A stretch of DNA of 64,000 nucleotides from Amblyornis subalaris (lineage: Eukaryota > Chordata > Aves > Passeriformes > Ptilonorhynchidae): contig JACAXG010000051.1 in the NCBI GenBank assembly GCA_018881555.1, forward strand, positions 5,133,546 through 5,197,545, given 5' to 3'. Below the pieces are notes generated by a model. That model saw only the letters and a list, made by a program, of their open reading frames with translations, searched no databases and had not been told where the DNA came from. Numbering within the stretch: the first letter of the stretch is position 1; each line of letters begins with the position of its first letter. Shown here one piece after another: positions 52,501 through 62,386 of the stretch. A program made the translations under genes and the position numbers.

Positions 52501-53330
52501 CAATGCCTCTGAGACCATTTTATTTCTTTTTAATTTATTTTTCCCTGTCCTCCTCCAAGAAAAGTTGTATTATCATTAACTTCCTGTAAACATCTATTAT
52601 TATATTACAATTTGTAAGAAACCTGGTTTCTTTTTTAAATGATTCATCCAAAGTATTTTCTCTCTGAAGAGGAAGAAAAAAATCCCACAGAACCTTAACT
52701 ATGAACCGCTTTAGGGAAAATGAATTTTGGCACCACCACACCAGCTTCAAGTTTGCTTATATGTTAATTCTTCTTAACAAGTTTGATATAGTAAAACACC
52801 ATGATTTTCACTTTATTTACCCCTCAAATCCTGCAGAACACATTTTAGAACCTTCTCCTTTCTATACATGGATACCATCACAGAATATACTTTCTGGAGT
52901 TTCCCACCTGACAAATCATTTAAGCAATCACTTATAACACTTCAGATAATCGATTTCTTTGTTGTATCATACACAGCTGTAAAGTGCTACAATATAAAAT
53001 TAAAAGCAAAATTAGGACCTTAGGAAGAGATATGCATATTGTACAGAAATACAGTAAAGCAAATATTTTTCAATGCACACAACAATCAGAAATTCCAATG
53101 GAGGAAGACATAGTAGACATACTGTCTCATGTAACCAAAAGACAGGCAAAAGCTGTGTACAGTCCTCTATCATCAGGTGGGGAGACATAAATAATGGAAG
53201 TGAGTCACCAAAGGGACTATATTCAGTGTAATGTTATGGAAGGATGATTAATTCTTCAGTAGATTTCCACTCTGTCTTATTTTTTTTTCCTCAGTTTAAT
53301 CTAATAAATTCCATCAATAAATACAATCAA
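49537..53330. other. AT-rich non-coding stretch, nothing recognised
   Basis: No element identified. N at 50902 and 52298. Confidence 0.5.
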
Positions 53331-53391
53331 TAGGAGTTGGACTCAATGATCCTTGTGGGTCCCTTCCAACTCAGGATATTCTGTGACTCAA
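53331..53391 (+). mobile_element. CR1-X/TguSINE1-type 3' tail fragment
   Basis: GAGTTGGACTCAATGATCCT, TGTGGGTCCCTTCCAACTCA and GGATATTCTGTGACTC closely match the tail of the SINE at 7750-7815. No tRNA-like head precedes it, so it is either a very short CR1 or a 5'-truncated SINE. Confidence 0.85.
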
Positions 53392-56300
53392 TCTTTAAAT
53401 GTAAATAATATTGCAATAAGTATATGTACAGAATAGTTGTACCATATAGATACATACAGAGGTGGGACTCCTAGCTGGGCTAGTTTTGAACATTGAGGGG
53501 AGTGTGAATTATTGCTATAGTGACTGGGGTGCAGTTNGCTGGTCATGAAAAGAAATCATTAACTCCTCACAGCATCAATTTGTTGCAAGGACTGTGTTCA
53601 CAGTGGTGCCAGACAGTACACGGAGCACTCACAGCCTTTAGTGACATCAGCTGAACCAACTGTGAGCACTCAGTGCCAACGCTACTCTGAACATAAGAGC
53701 ATTGCAATTCTTTTAACCAGATTTTAGATTTATTTCACTGATTTGGTTTCAGGGCATCAGTCACCAGGCTTCTCCAAGGGTACTAATTTAATTCTAGACT
53801 TTGCCAAACTGATTCTTCTGTTGCTGCAGTTTGCGTGAAATGTATAGAAATAAATACTACAATATAATGGAATAGCCCATAATCACATATTTGTTCAACA
53901 CATAGCTAAGAAAATGAATCCAGTATACACTAAACCTGTGATCTGTGCCCACTTGTCCCAGGCCTGAAGTGAACAAGTGTAAGCTTCATGAATAATCACC
54001 CATTGAAACAATCAGAGGATACAAATGCTGTCTTAAAAATTGAAGTGATAAGCGAGCTGGTTCATTACAGGTTTCTTTCACACAATTATCATTTTCCACT
54101 GCTATTTGCCTTCCTGGCCTGTCTAAATGGCCTGTGCGTGGAGAGTTTTCCCTCACTGCTGTTTCCTGCCTGAGAAATCTCACACCTCCACGGCAAAAGG
54201 CAAGGCTACAGGACCCTGCTGCGGGTATGGAGCAGTGTCCCAGCCACCCTGCTTCACCCAGAGAATTAGAGAGAATTAAGAGTAACTGACAGGTTGCTGT
54301 CAGTTTACCAGTTTGAACGGAGTAGTCACACCAGAGACATGGAAATAGCTTCTTACTGTGATCCTGAAGGGTTTTCATTGTAGAACAAAAGGGTGAAATT
54401 TGTCCCTCATGAACTAAAAAATATATATATCTGTTTAACTTAGTCCTTTTCACAATAGCAGTGATTTGCTTTTTCACTATGACTTCTCGTTAACAATATC
54501 CTCTTTTGGCTCTGCTAATTCCATTTTTTTTTTTTTTCAGGACAGTTTCCTGTTTCTCTTGGTATATTCAATATTTTGAGGTTAGCCTACTTTGTGATGT
54601 TAGGGTTTATGTATATTGATCCACACTCTTAACAATTTCATCTTACTTGTGAATTACATCTTCATCTTCCACTAATACTACATTCATCTGATTTTTTTTC
54701 CATTAGTCTGATTATTTTGCTGCCTTTAATGCTTTTACTTCTAAAAATGGATTTCTTGATTTTTTTTTCTATGCACATAACAGGCTGGCTTATTCTTTTT
54801 CATTTGGTTTGCTGTTGTTCCCCAAGCTGTTCATATGCCAATGTTAATTTATTTCCGTTTTGAATGGTTTTCATTTTAAAGTAACAGTGTGGAACCCTCT
54901 CACAGTAAAATAGCTGCCTTCAAAGAACTTCAGGGAGGTTCACCAGATCAAGAATTGCAATGGGAATAAATTTTTTCTTTCATTTTCTTTCTATAAATTG
55001 TGCAGATAAAGAAGTGTCCTAGGCATGTGCAAGACATCAGGCCATGATCTAAGTGACAACTTCATGCAACATNAAGCTCATGACTAAGAGAGCAGACTCC
55101 CATTTCCAGTTACTTTTCAAAGACATCTCCAAACAGGCCTAGCTTTGCCTATTTTGCTTTAGTATCTGCATGGCACAATGTGGCAGCAAAATATGCCAAG
55201 GGAAAGCTTAATAGGAGAAGAGAGGCATAGAAGTTCTCCTCCTTGCCATGCAGTGAGGTTGCAGCTTCACAAGTCCCTTCCATCACCATTCAGATGGAGC
55301 TCCTTCCACCACTGTATGCAATGCATTGCTTGTATAATTTTCAAATAGATCTTTTTAAGGACAATAACTTGTTTTGGAGTTATCCTGTATTGTGTCATTT
55401 GTCCACTGACTTATTTTCTTATGTTCGGGAACGTGCTATAAAGAAGCCAGCAAACAAATCAGAAGGATTCCTCTGAAAGCAATGAGATTCTCATTAGGAC
55501 ATGTCTGAGCACTCCACTGTTGGTGGCAGGTGAGGAGAGATTGCAGTTCTCCAGGAGCCCTGATTACCCTTCAGGTTTCCAAAAGAAAATGGACAAACCT
55601 GACTCTTCTGCTTTCTCTTTTTCCTCCTCCAGTCCTCTTTTACAGAGCAGAGGGTGATTTGCAGCAACACAGAATGAGAAAATTATAGTCAGAAACAGAT
55701 GCATCTAATTTTTCAGGAGGGTGTTGACTCAGCTTACACCTGTACTTTGAAACAATCTTCATAAACTAGTGATGTATTTCAAAACACCCAGGCTGATTTA
55801 TTCTGTNTTCTTCTGTTGACTTAGTAAAGGTGATAGTTCTCACCTCTCTGCTGAGTCATTTGCGGACAGTGCAAGAGAATTTCAGCTGTCAGCATGATCT
55901 TTGATGACAGAAGACCAAGTATATCAGAAATTACATATTTTCCCATCTCCCAGCATAGACTAGACCATATTCGTTTTTGGAACAGTTACCAACTTGGTTA
56001 AAAATTTATATCTTTAAACCACTATGGGTCTTGAGAATTCTAACTTTACCATTATTGGAGCAGTATTTCATTCTTACTGTTCCGCAGTGGTACCCATCTT
56101 TTCACAAGCTCACCTGTTAACTCNGCTCCTAGTAGAGGAAAACCACTCCAGCCAGACTCTGTTTTGTTTTTTTTTTCATATTGATTCAGGTCCTATTTAT
56201 CCACTTTGTTAATAAGGAGACTATTCTTGAGACACATAGGTGGAATTATCCTCTTTACCCTTCTGAAGCTTTTGAATTTGATGGCACAGGTCTGAATTTT

Positions 56301-58486
56301 CCAGTATAAAATTATATTGTCATTGAAGACAAATTAAAGGCAGTATTTAAAAACAACACTCAAAACAAATCAAGTAGAAAATGTTAATAGTTTTAGTTCT
56401 AATTTCTTTTCTGTGGATTCCCAATAGTTATTACCATATCCACTGGTGTACTGGGAAGGCTTCCCATAGTAGAGATAAATAACACTTTTTAATGAATAGA
56501 GAAAAATAAATAGAAAATAAAAACAGATGAGGCCTAAGAAAGCAAGAGAAATATTTCTCCCTGTTTGGCTAATATTAAAACTTTATACTAGCCAATAATA
56601 CACTTATGAAAAGGTTAGGAAAGCACTTAAAGAAGAGGGGGAAACCAGTGATCTATTAATAAGTAGAAAATTTTCCCTGAGGACAGCAGTGAACNTAAAA
56701 AAAATACAGAATAAAATATGAAAATGTAAAGAATTAATACATGTCACTTTTTTTTATTAAAATAGCAGATTTTTTTAAAGATTCAGTATCACTCCCAAAA
56801 GACACTGTTTTGTCAGCCGGAGAAAGAGATGGCCTGAGATACCGAGATGATGGAAAAAATTGTACTGATATGCAAAAAATGCTTTATTTAATTTCCTTCA
56901 CCAAGATGGAGAAGAAAACTGTAGTTCATTTCCTTTTTTCTTTCTGCATTCCTTTCTCAAGAGAAATTAAGCAAATAAAAATTTAAGGAGACAGAACTGC
57001 CATTTCATTTGAAAAACCAAATTCTAGTCCATTGGACTAATTGGCTATATAATGTCATTTTCATAAGGCTTTGTTTCTAAAAAGAAACTCTGTAGGATAA
57101 ATCCATGGTCAGCCTTGGTTTTATGCAGTGTATTCTTGCCTNATGAATATACTTGTAATGGTTCAAGAAATTACTAGACCTGTGTTTCTGTTCTCTCCCA
57201 GTGCAGAGCAGAGAGCCAGACTCTTTGCTTACCCATAAAGGCAAGAAAGGATGTACCAGAGTAGTCTTGGAGGATAGAGGAAGCATAAAATATGTGGATG
57301 TGGCTGCAAAGGCAGCTGCATTTTAGATTATTCTCCAACACTTTGTGTTGAAAAGGCACTAGTTCAGCTTTAGCAGCATGGCAGAACTTGTACTGATAGT
57401 CTCAAGAGGATGTTAAGACAAACACACAGACAAGGCAGAGAAAGGAAAGAGACTGTCACAACCCAAGCATTAAGAAAAGCCACATTTGTATGGAGAATGC
57501 CATGCCCAAATGAGTAAATAATTCAGTGCAGTGAATAAATATGAGAGAAATTAAGGCAAAACTCCTTTATGGGTGGAGTGGGGATGGGCAGAAAAACACG
57601 AGAGACTGTTCNGTGAAATACTGAAGGGGATACTGAAACAGTTGGTGATGGTATTGGATAACAACTGCTCATAGACAGAAAAAGACTGCAGAGATGGAAG
57701 ATTTTACTTGAAATTTAGAAGCACAAGACATTGTAGTTATATTACAAATCTTAGACCTAGACATCNATAGATAATGCTTTAAAATATCTGGTTTTCAAGA
57801 AATATTTTTCCCTCATGGGACAAGAAACACCAGGTGATGGAAGGTATTCTTGAACAATAGGGAATGCTTTGCCAGAGCAGAGCAGACTGTACTGTCCAGC
57901 AAGAGCAACAAACTAAAGCAGTTAGGGATTTACAAGAAACATATAAGGCTAAATGAAAGGAATCATGGAAACAGAACATAGAATTCATCACATAAAATTT
58001 TAGCTACATAAAAATTAGGCATACTCTAAACTGGCCATCTTTAATTACTGGAGAAAACAAGTTTCTCTACTGGGTGAATCNTTTCAGTCTAAATCAAAGA
58101 CAACTGGGATTAACAGCTTTCAAAAAATGCATACCCCTTTCCCCTGACAGCAAGTTTTAAAATTTTATTTTAGCAGGTCACTTTCAATTAATATTAGATG
58201 AAACAAAGGAGTTTTCTCAGTCTGATCATTACACTGGGAAATAACATGGAAAGGAGTAGAANAGTGTCTTGTCTTTCAGTCATGACCCTAAGGTTTCGAA
58301 TCAAAACCACTTTTTGTCCTAAAGTGACTTCTAAAATGAAAGCAAAAAGGAAAATACAAGCGGTGATTGAGCAGAGATCTTCATTGAAAAGGTATCTGCA
58401 GTTTGACTAGCAAATGTAAGGACATCCAGTGCACAGAAACTGCATAAGGAGATGCAACCACTCAACTGCCACAATTGCAGTGACGT
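53392..58486. other. non-coding stretch with clustered ambiguous bases
   Basis: No element recognised. A 14-T run at 54524-54537 is followed by CAG. The 163-codon minus frame (53986-54477) has no recognisable domain. Ten single Ns occur here, nine of them between 55073 and 58262. Confidence 0.5.
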
Positions 58487-58644
58487 TATTAGATTAATGA
58501 CCAATTCAATTCCAGCTGGTACGCAGTCGTCTGCAATGTAATCCAAGCAACACTGATAAACTGCAATATTAGATCAATGACCAATTTGATTCCAGATGGA
58601 CTGTGGAGCCAGACACAATATAATCCTAGCAACACTGATAAGCA
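58487..58644 (+). repeat. two-copy tandem duplication, 80-bp period
   Basis: 58487-58566 and 58567-58644 share TATTAGAT.AATGACCAATT, ATTCCAG.TGG, and TAATCC.AGCAACACTGATAA in the same order and spacing. The copies look roughly three-quarters identical, so the duplication is old. Confidence 0.8.
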
Positions 58645-60430
58645 CAGAAATATGAGTGCTTTAACGATGACACTAAAACTATCTGAGGCCAGTCCAAAAA
58701 TGCAGGCTGTCAATAAGGCACCATAAAACAGGAGACAGTGCTGTTTGGAGCTCGGAACTTGCCTCTGACAGACAGAAGCATCATTTGCTATAGGAAGGCA
58801 GAGCAATACAATCTACTCAACTGGTCAGAATATAAAATGAGACCATCTTAAATGCAGACAGAGTTAGTCCCTCCAGCAATCTGAAGAGAACCAGGAATGT
58901 AAAAATTAAAGAATAGTCTCATCTTCCTTCTCCTAGATAGTTCATAGGCATGAGGAGTGTTTTTCTTTACATTAAAATAGTTTCTGGCACATTGAATTAA
59001 ATGAACTACACTCTACAAAACTGTTGCCACACTACCATAAGGGCCAGTAGTTGGATTCGCTGGACACAGACATAATTAGTATTACACAGATCCTCCAAAG
59101 TGCACTGGATCAAACACTAGAGGGACTGGCAGCCATCACAGTTGTATCTGATGCTGATGTTTTAAAGGACAGAGATTCCAAGAAAAATTATGTCCACAAC
59201 CATGGTATTATACTAAAACAAATTATAAATAGACTTTGGAAGCCTGATGTTAGGCTGAGTTCAGTGAGGTTGAAGCTGATCAGAACTGATACCTTGTTTA
59301 TGCATGTTTACCTTTTAGGGACCATAGTAATATACACACGGAGAAACCAAAGCAATTCAAAACATACAGGCCATAAGACACAAATAGATGTTTTCATATT
59401 TGGTACACAGCCATCAGAAGTCTCAAAACCCTTAAAATATAAACATAGCATAATACTGCACGGCATTTGCAGCAAACTAAGTTGAACAATGAAATAACAC
59501 ACCAGATCTTAAGAACAGAGCAATGAAGCAGAGCACCTAGAGCTTTCTGAGTCTTGAGTCTTCAAAAAGAAAAACAGCTGAAAAAAACAAAAATTGCTTA
59601 GAACTTTTAGCAGTTCCCAAACATTGCAAAGATGACAGGCTCAGATTTTCAAATGAAAAATGATAGTTCATCCACCCAAGAACTGCAGATGGTTGTGCTT
59701 AGTTTCCCAGGAAACGTAGAAACTGACCAGTTGAGCTCTGCTTTTCTCATAGCCTCCTGAATATAGCCATCAATATCTCTCAGCTTCTAAGATTCATTCC
59801 ATATGCTATTCATGTTTTCTTGTCTTGATACACCATTTGGCTTCACTGATTCTGCCCACACCGTGGTACCTGCTAATTATATTTTGTGGAAGCAGAGTCT
59901 GGGGAAGACACTTAGGTAAGAACTGTGACCGAAGGACTGAAGCATATCTAACACAGTTCGCTCGAGTAAAAGGTCACAGCAGAATTCAAGTGATTTAGGA
60001 TTAGATGGGAATGACATGGACAGATGTTAGGGACTTATAAAGTATTGGGAAGGCAGAGTTAAGAGGCATGGGGAAGAAAAGAATCTCTCCCTGGAAGTGT
60101 TGAATCATCCTAGCACATTTCCTAGAGACTAGTAACACCTTGCAGAAATCCACAGGTCTGTAAGTCATCCCTCAGAAACAGAACAATGTTTAAAGGAAAG
60201 AACAATTTAATGGGATTTTATATGAAAGNGTGGAGGTTACAAAAATGAAGTACTTCGAATAGATGTCAGTAGCACTTCTGCAACAATTTCAGTTGAGAGA
60301 AAATCTGTTTCATATTTTAAAGAATTGATTTAGAAGGAGCAACATGCCTGAAAATTCTGTATGCAAGCAGCAAGGTACAAGATGGATCAGAGAAAGAAAA
60401 GGATAAAACTTATATTTTCCCTGGTACCCT
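58645..60430. other. non-coding stretch, nothing recognised
   Basis: Contains a 144-codon plus frame (59051-59485) with no recognisable domain, upstream signal or homologue known to me. N at 60229. Confidence 0.5.
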
Positions 60431-60804
60431 CGTGGAGCATTTCTCATAAGGAAAGGCTGAGGAAACCACGACTTTTTAGCCTAGAGAGAAGAAAAGACTC
60501 ACGGGGAATTTCATCAATGTATATAAATATGTGAAGGGAAGGATGTCAGGCAAAGCCAGACTGTATTCATTGGTGTCCAGTGGTATGACAAGAGGCAATG
60601 GGCACAAACCGAAATATAGAAGGTCCTGTCTGAACAAGAGGAAACACTTTTTTACTTTGAAGTTGATTGATCACTAGCAGAAGTTGTCTGGAGATTTTAT
60701 GGAGTCTCAGTGTTTGGAGATATTCAAAACCCAGCTGAACGTGGTCCTGGGCAACCAGCTCTAGGTGGCCCTGCTTTGTGGGACCACGGGCCCCCAAAAG
60801 ATTA

Positions 60805-60987
60805 CCATATAAGGTCTGAAGATCTGTGATTGGTTGAGTGACTAAAAGATTGCCATACAAGGTCTGAAGACCTGTGATTGGTTGGGAGACCAAAAGAATA
60901 CCATATAAGGAATGAGACTGATCTATCAGCCATATAAGGACTGAAGGTGTGTGATTGGCTGGCTGACCAAAAGATTACCATATAAGG
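60805..60987 (+). promoter_or_regulatory. CArG / inverted-CCAAT enhancer array
   Basis: Perfect CArG boxes CCATATAAGG lie at 60805-60814, 60901-60910, 60930-60939 and 60978-60987, and a one-mismatch copy CCATACAAGG at 60853-60862. GATTGG (inverted CCAAT, NF-Y type) lies at 60828-60833, 60876-60881 and 60953-60958. CArG boxes bind SRF, and alpharetroviral LTR enhancers are known to combine CArG and CCAAT elements. That this array binds SRF is inference from the motif. Confidence 0.75.
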
Positions 60988-61013
60988 AATGAAACAGGTG
61001 GTTGAAGGAAGGT

Positions 61014-61020
61014 TATATAA
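61014..61020 (+). promoter_or_regulatory. TATA box of the LTR
   Basis: TATATAA within GGTTATATAAACC, 27 bp after the last CArG box, in the position expected for the LTR core promoter. Transcription would proceed rightward, out of the LTR into the 3' end of the CR1. Confidence 0.7.
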
Positions 61021-61200
61021 ACCCCATGTTCTCTCAGTAAAATGGATTGTGTTCATGCAGAACATTTTCCGTGTATGGATTTACTTGAGCTGGGCAGGGT
61101 CCACGATAGGAATCGCCGACACCGCTTGAGCAGGAAAGCTGGATCACATGGTCTCCAGACGAACCTTCCAACCCCAGCCACTCTGTGTGATTCTCTGTGT

Positions 61201-61505
61201 TAGATTTCCTGGCTGGGCAGAGATCGTACTCCTGAAAGAAAGGTGAAGTAACAGTGTAAGGAAGGCAGAGTCCACAAAGCTGCCCTTGATACTTCCTTTG
61301 GTCAATTTCTAAACCTGGGTACAACCTTCAAATAACATTTTCCTTCTTCAAACAAGTCCTACAGAAAGGATTCAGCACAACATTTTTCAGCATGGCTTTG
61401 AACAATTTATGGTCTTGAACATTTACCAAAGTTCAGACAGTTCTCAGCTGAGATTAGTACACTAAGGATACATTGGTTGGGTGTCACATCACATTCAGTG
61501 AATTC

Positions 61506-61544
<39 letters not shown>

Positions 61545-62225
61545 TGCGCATGCACACACGGACACACAGGAGTATGGTTTATAGAAACAGTACACCATGC
61601 AATCTGTAATTGCTCTTTTTCCCCCCTAATTTCCACTTATTTTTTTACTCTGGAGATTCCATAATTAATTAACTTTTCTAAGTGAGATAGGTCGAGTTAT
61701 ATTTTAAAAGTGATCATATATGCAAAGGCTAGATATGTTGAGGAATATACACACCCGTTCCCTCAGACCAAACAGAGGAGAAAATGAAAGAAAAAAACCA
61801 AAATCAAGAAATCTAAATTAACAATAACTGTAATTGAGTAAAAGCTTTAAAATATCCCCAATGGTTATTTTCATTTCAATTATTTTTATTTTTAACCTAA
61901 TCAGAATATNAATTACATATCAACACTACAAAAATATCCATTTATCTTAAGAAAGTCTTATCGTAAATTTATTGTGTTCTTTCTATCTCTCCCAGTTACA
62001 ATTATAGCCACAATCAATAGGATGACCAAAACAGTTTGAAGGATGTACTCCCATAGTTATCAGCAGGAGAAATATTGTCTACAGATGAAAGTTAAATCTA
62101 TTTTGAAAAGGAAAAATATCTAAATGAAATATCCTGAATTTAGTTACACAGATTATCTCTCCACAGAGATGTCCAAACACTTCTTGTATTCTGCTGTATA
62201 TTCTATTCCTTTTATTCTCTTAGTT
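61201..62225. other. non-coding stretch with a dinucleotide repeat
   Basis: Nothing recognised except the tract at 61509-61560. N at 61910. Confidence 0.55.
61509..61560 (+). repeat. (CA)n microsatellite with GCATGC extension
   Basis: A (CA)16-type run (61511-61542) passes into CGCATGCGCATGCACACACG without breaking the pyrimidine-purine alternation. This gives 52 bp of strict YR alternation, a classic Z-DNA-prone sequence. The valine/cysteine- and threonine/histidine-rich frames across it are artefacts. Confidence 0.95.
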
Positions 62226-62386
62226 ATGGATGCCCCATCCCTGGAAGGGTTCAAGGTGAGGCTGAATGAGACCTTGAGCAAATATCTAGTGGAAATTATC
62301 CCTGCCCATGACAGGGATTTTGGAATTAGATGATCTTTAAGGTCTCTTCCCTAATGATTCTCAGATTCTACAGTTCTGTGATTATG
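62226..62386 (+). mobile_element. CR1 LINE 3' fragment
   Basis: GATGCCCCATCCCTGGAAGG, GTTCAAGGTGAGGCTGAATG, CCTGCCCATGACAGGGATTT, AGATGATCTTTAAGGTCTCT and an end of degraded octamer repeats (GATTCTCAGATTCTACAGTT, CTGTGATTATG). A 5'-truncated CR1 of about 160 bp. Confidence 0.93.

Larger units (their letters stand above)
60777..61121 (+). mobile_element. 345-bp solo LTR, ERVK/alpharetrovirus-like, with CArG array
   Basis: Starts TGTGGGACCACGGGCC and ends CGCCGACA (TG...CA). The flanking hexamers CTGCTT (60771-60776) and CCGCTT (61122-61127) are a 6-bp target duplication with one mismatch, as for ERVK or alpharetroviral insertions. U3 holds a tandem array with a 48-bp period and one shortened 29-bp unit. 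Each unit carries a CArG box (CCATATAAGG), and three carry an inverted CCAAT box (GATTGG). A TATATAA follows at 61014-61020 and an AGTAAA, a possible polyadenylation signal, at 61036-61041. R would be very short, as in alpharetroviruses. No proviral genes are attached. The family is not one I can name. Confidence 0.88.
60431..61200 (+). mobile_element. CR1 LINE 3' part, interrupted by an LTR
   Basis: Left part 60431-60776: GTGGAGCATTTCTCATAAGG, AAGGCTGAGG, TTAGCCTAGAGAGAAGAAAA, AGAGGCAATGGGCACAAACC, CTGGGCAACCAGCTCTAGGT, GGCCCTGCTT. Right part 61122-61200: GCTTGAGCAGGAAAGCTGGA, CTTCCAACCCCAGCCACTCT and an end in GTGTGATTCTCTGTG. Joining the flanks over the LTR gives GGCCCTGCTTGAGCAGG, the normal CR1 sequence, which proves a later insertion. 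Without the LTR the CR1 piece is about 420 bp. Confidence 0.93.

Noticed and set aside
53986..54477. 163-codon open frame, the longest in the window
   Set aside because: No recognisable domain, no supporting splice or start context, and no counterpart in any family I know. Consistent with chance.
54524..54541. 3' splice site (T14 followed by CAGG)
   Set aside because: The downstream frame is about 25 codons and unrecognisable; poly-T followed by CAG is common in such DNA. The same holds for the T-rich run before CCTCAG at about 53275-53295.
59051..59485. 144-codon open frame on +
   Set aside because: Composition and lack of motifs fit a chance frame in AT-rich DNA. A translated database search would settle it.
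61407..61664. Open frames across the CA repeat on both strands
   Set aside because: Simple-repeat translation (Cys-Val and Thr-His runs), not proteins.
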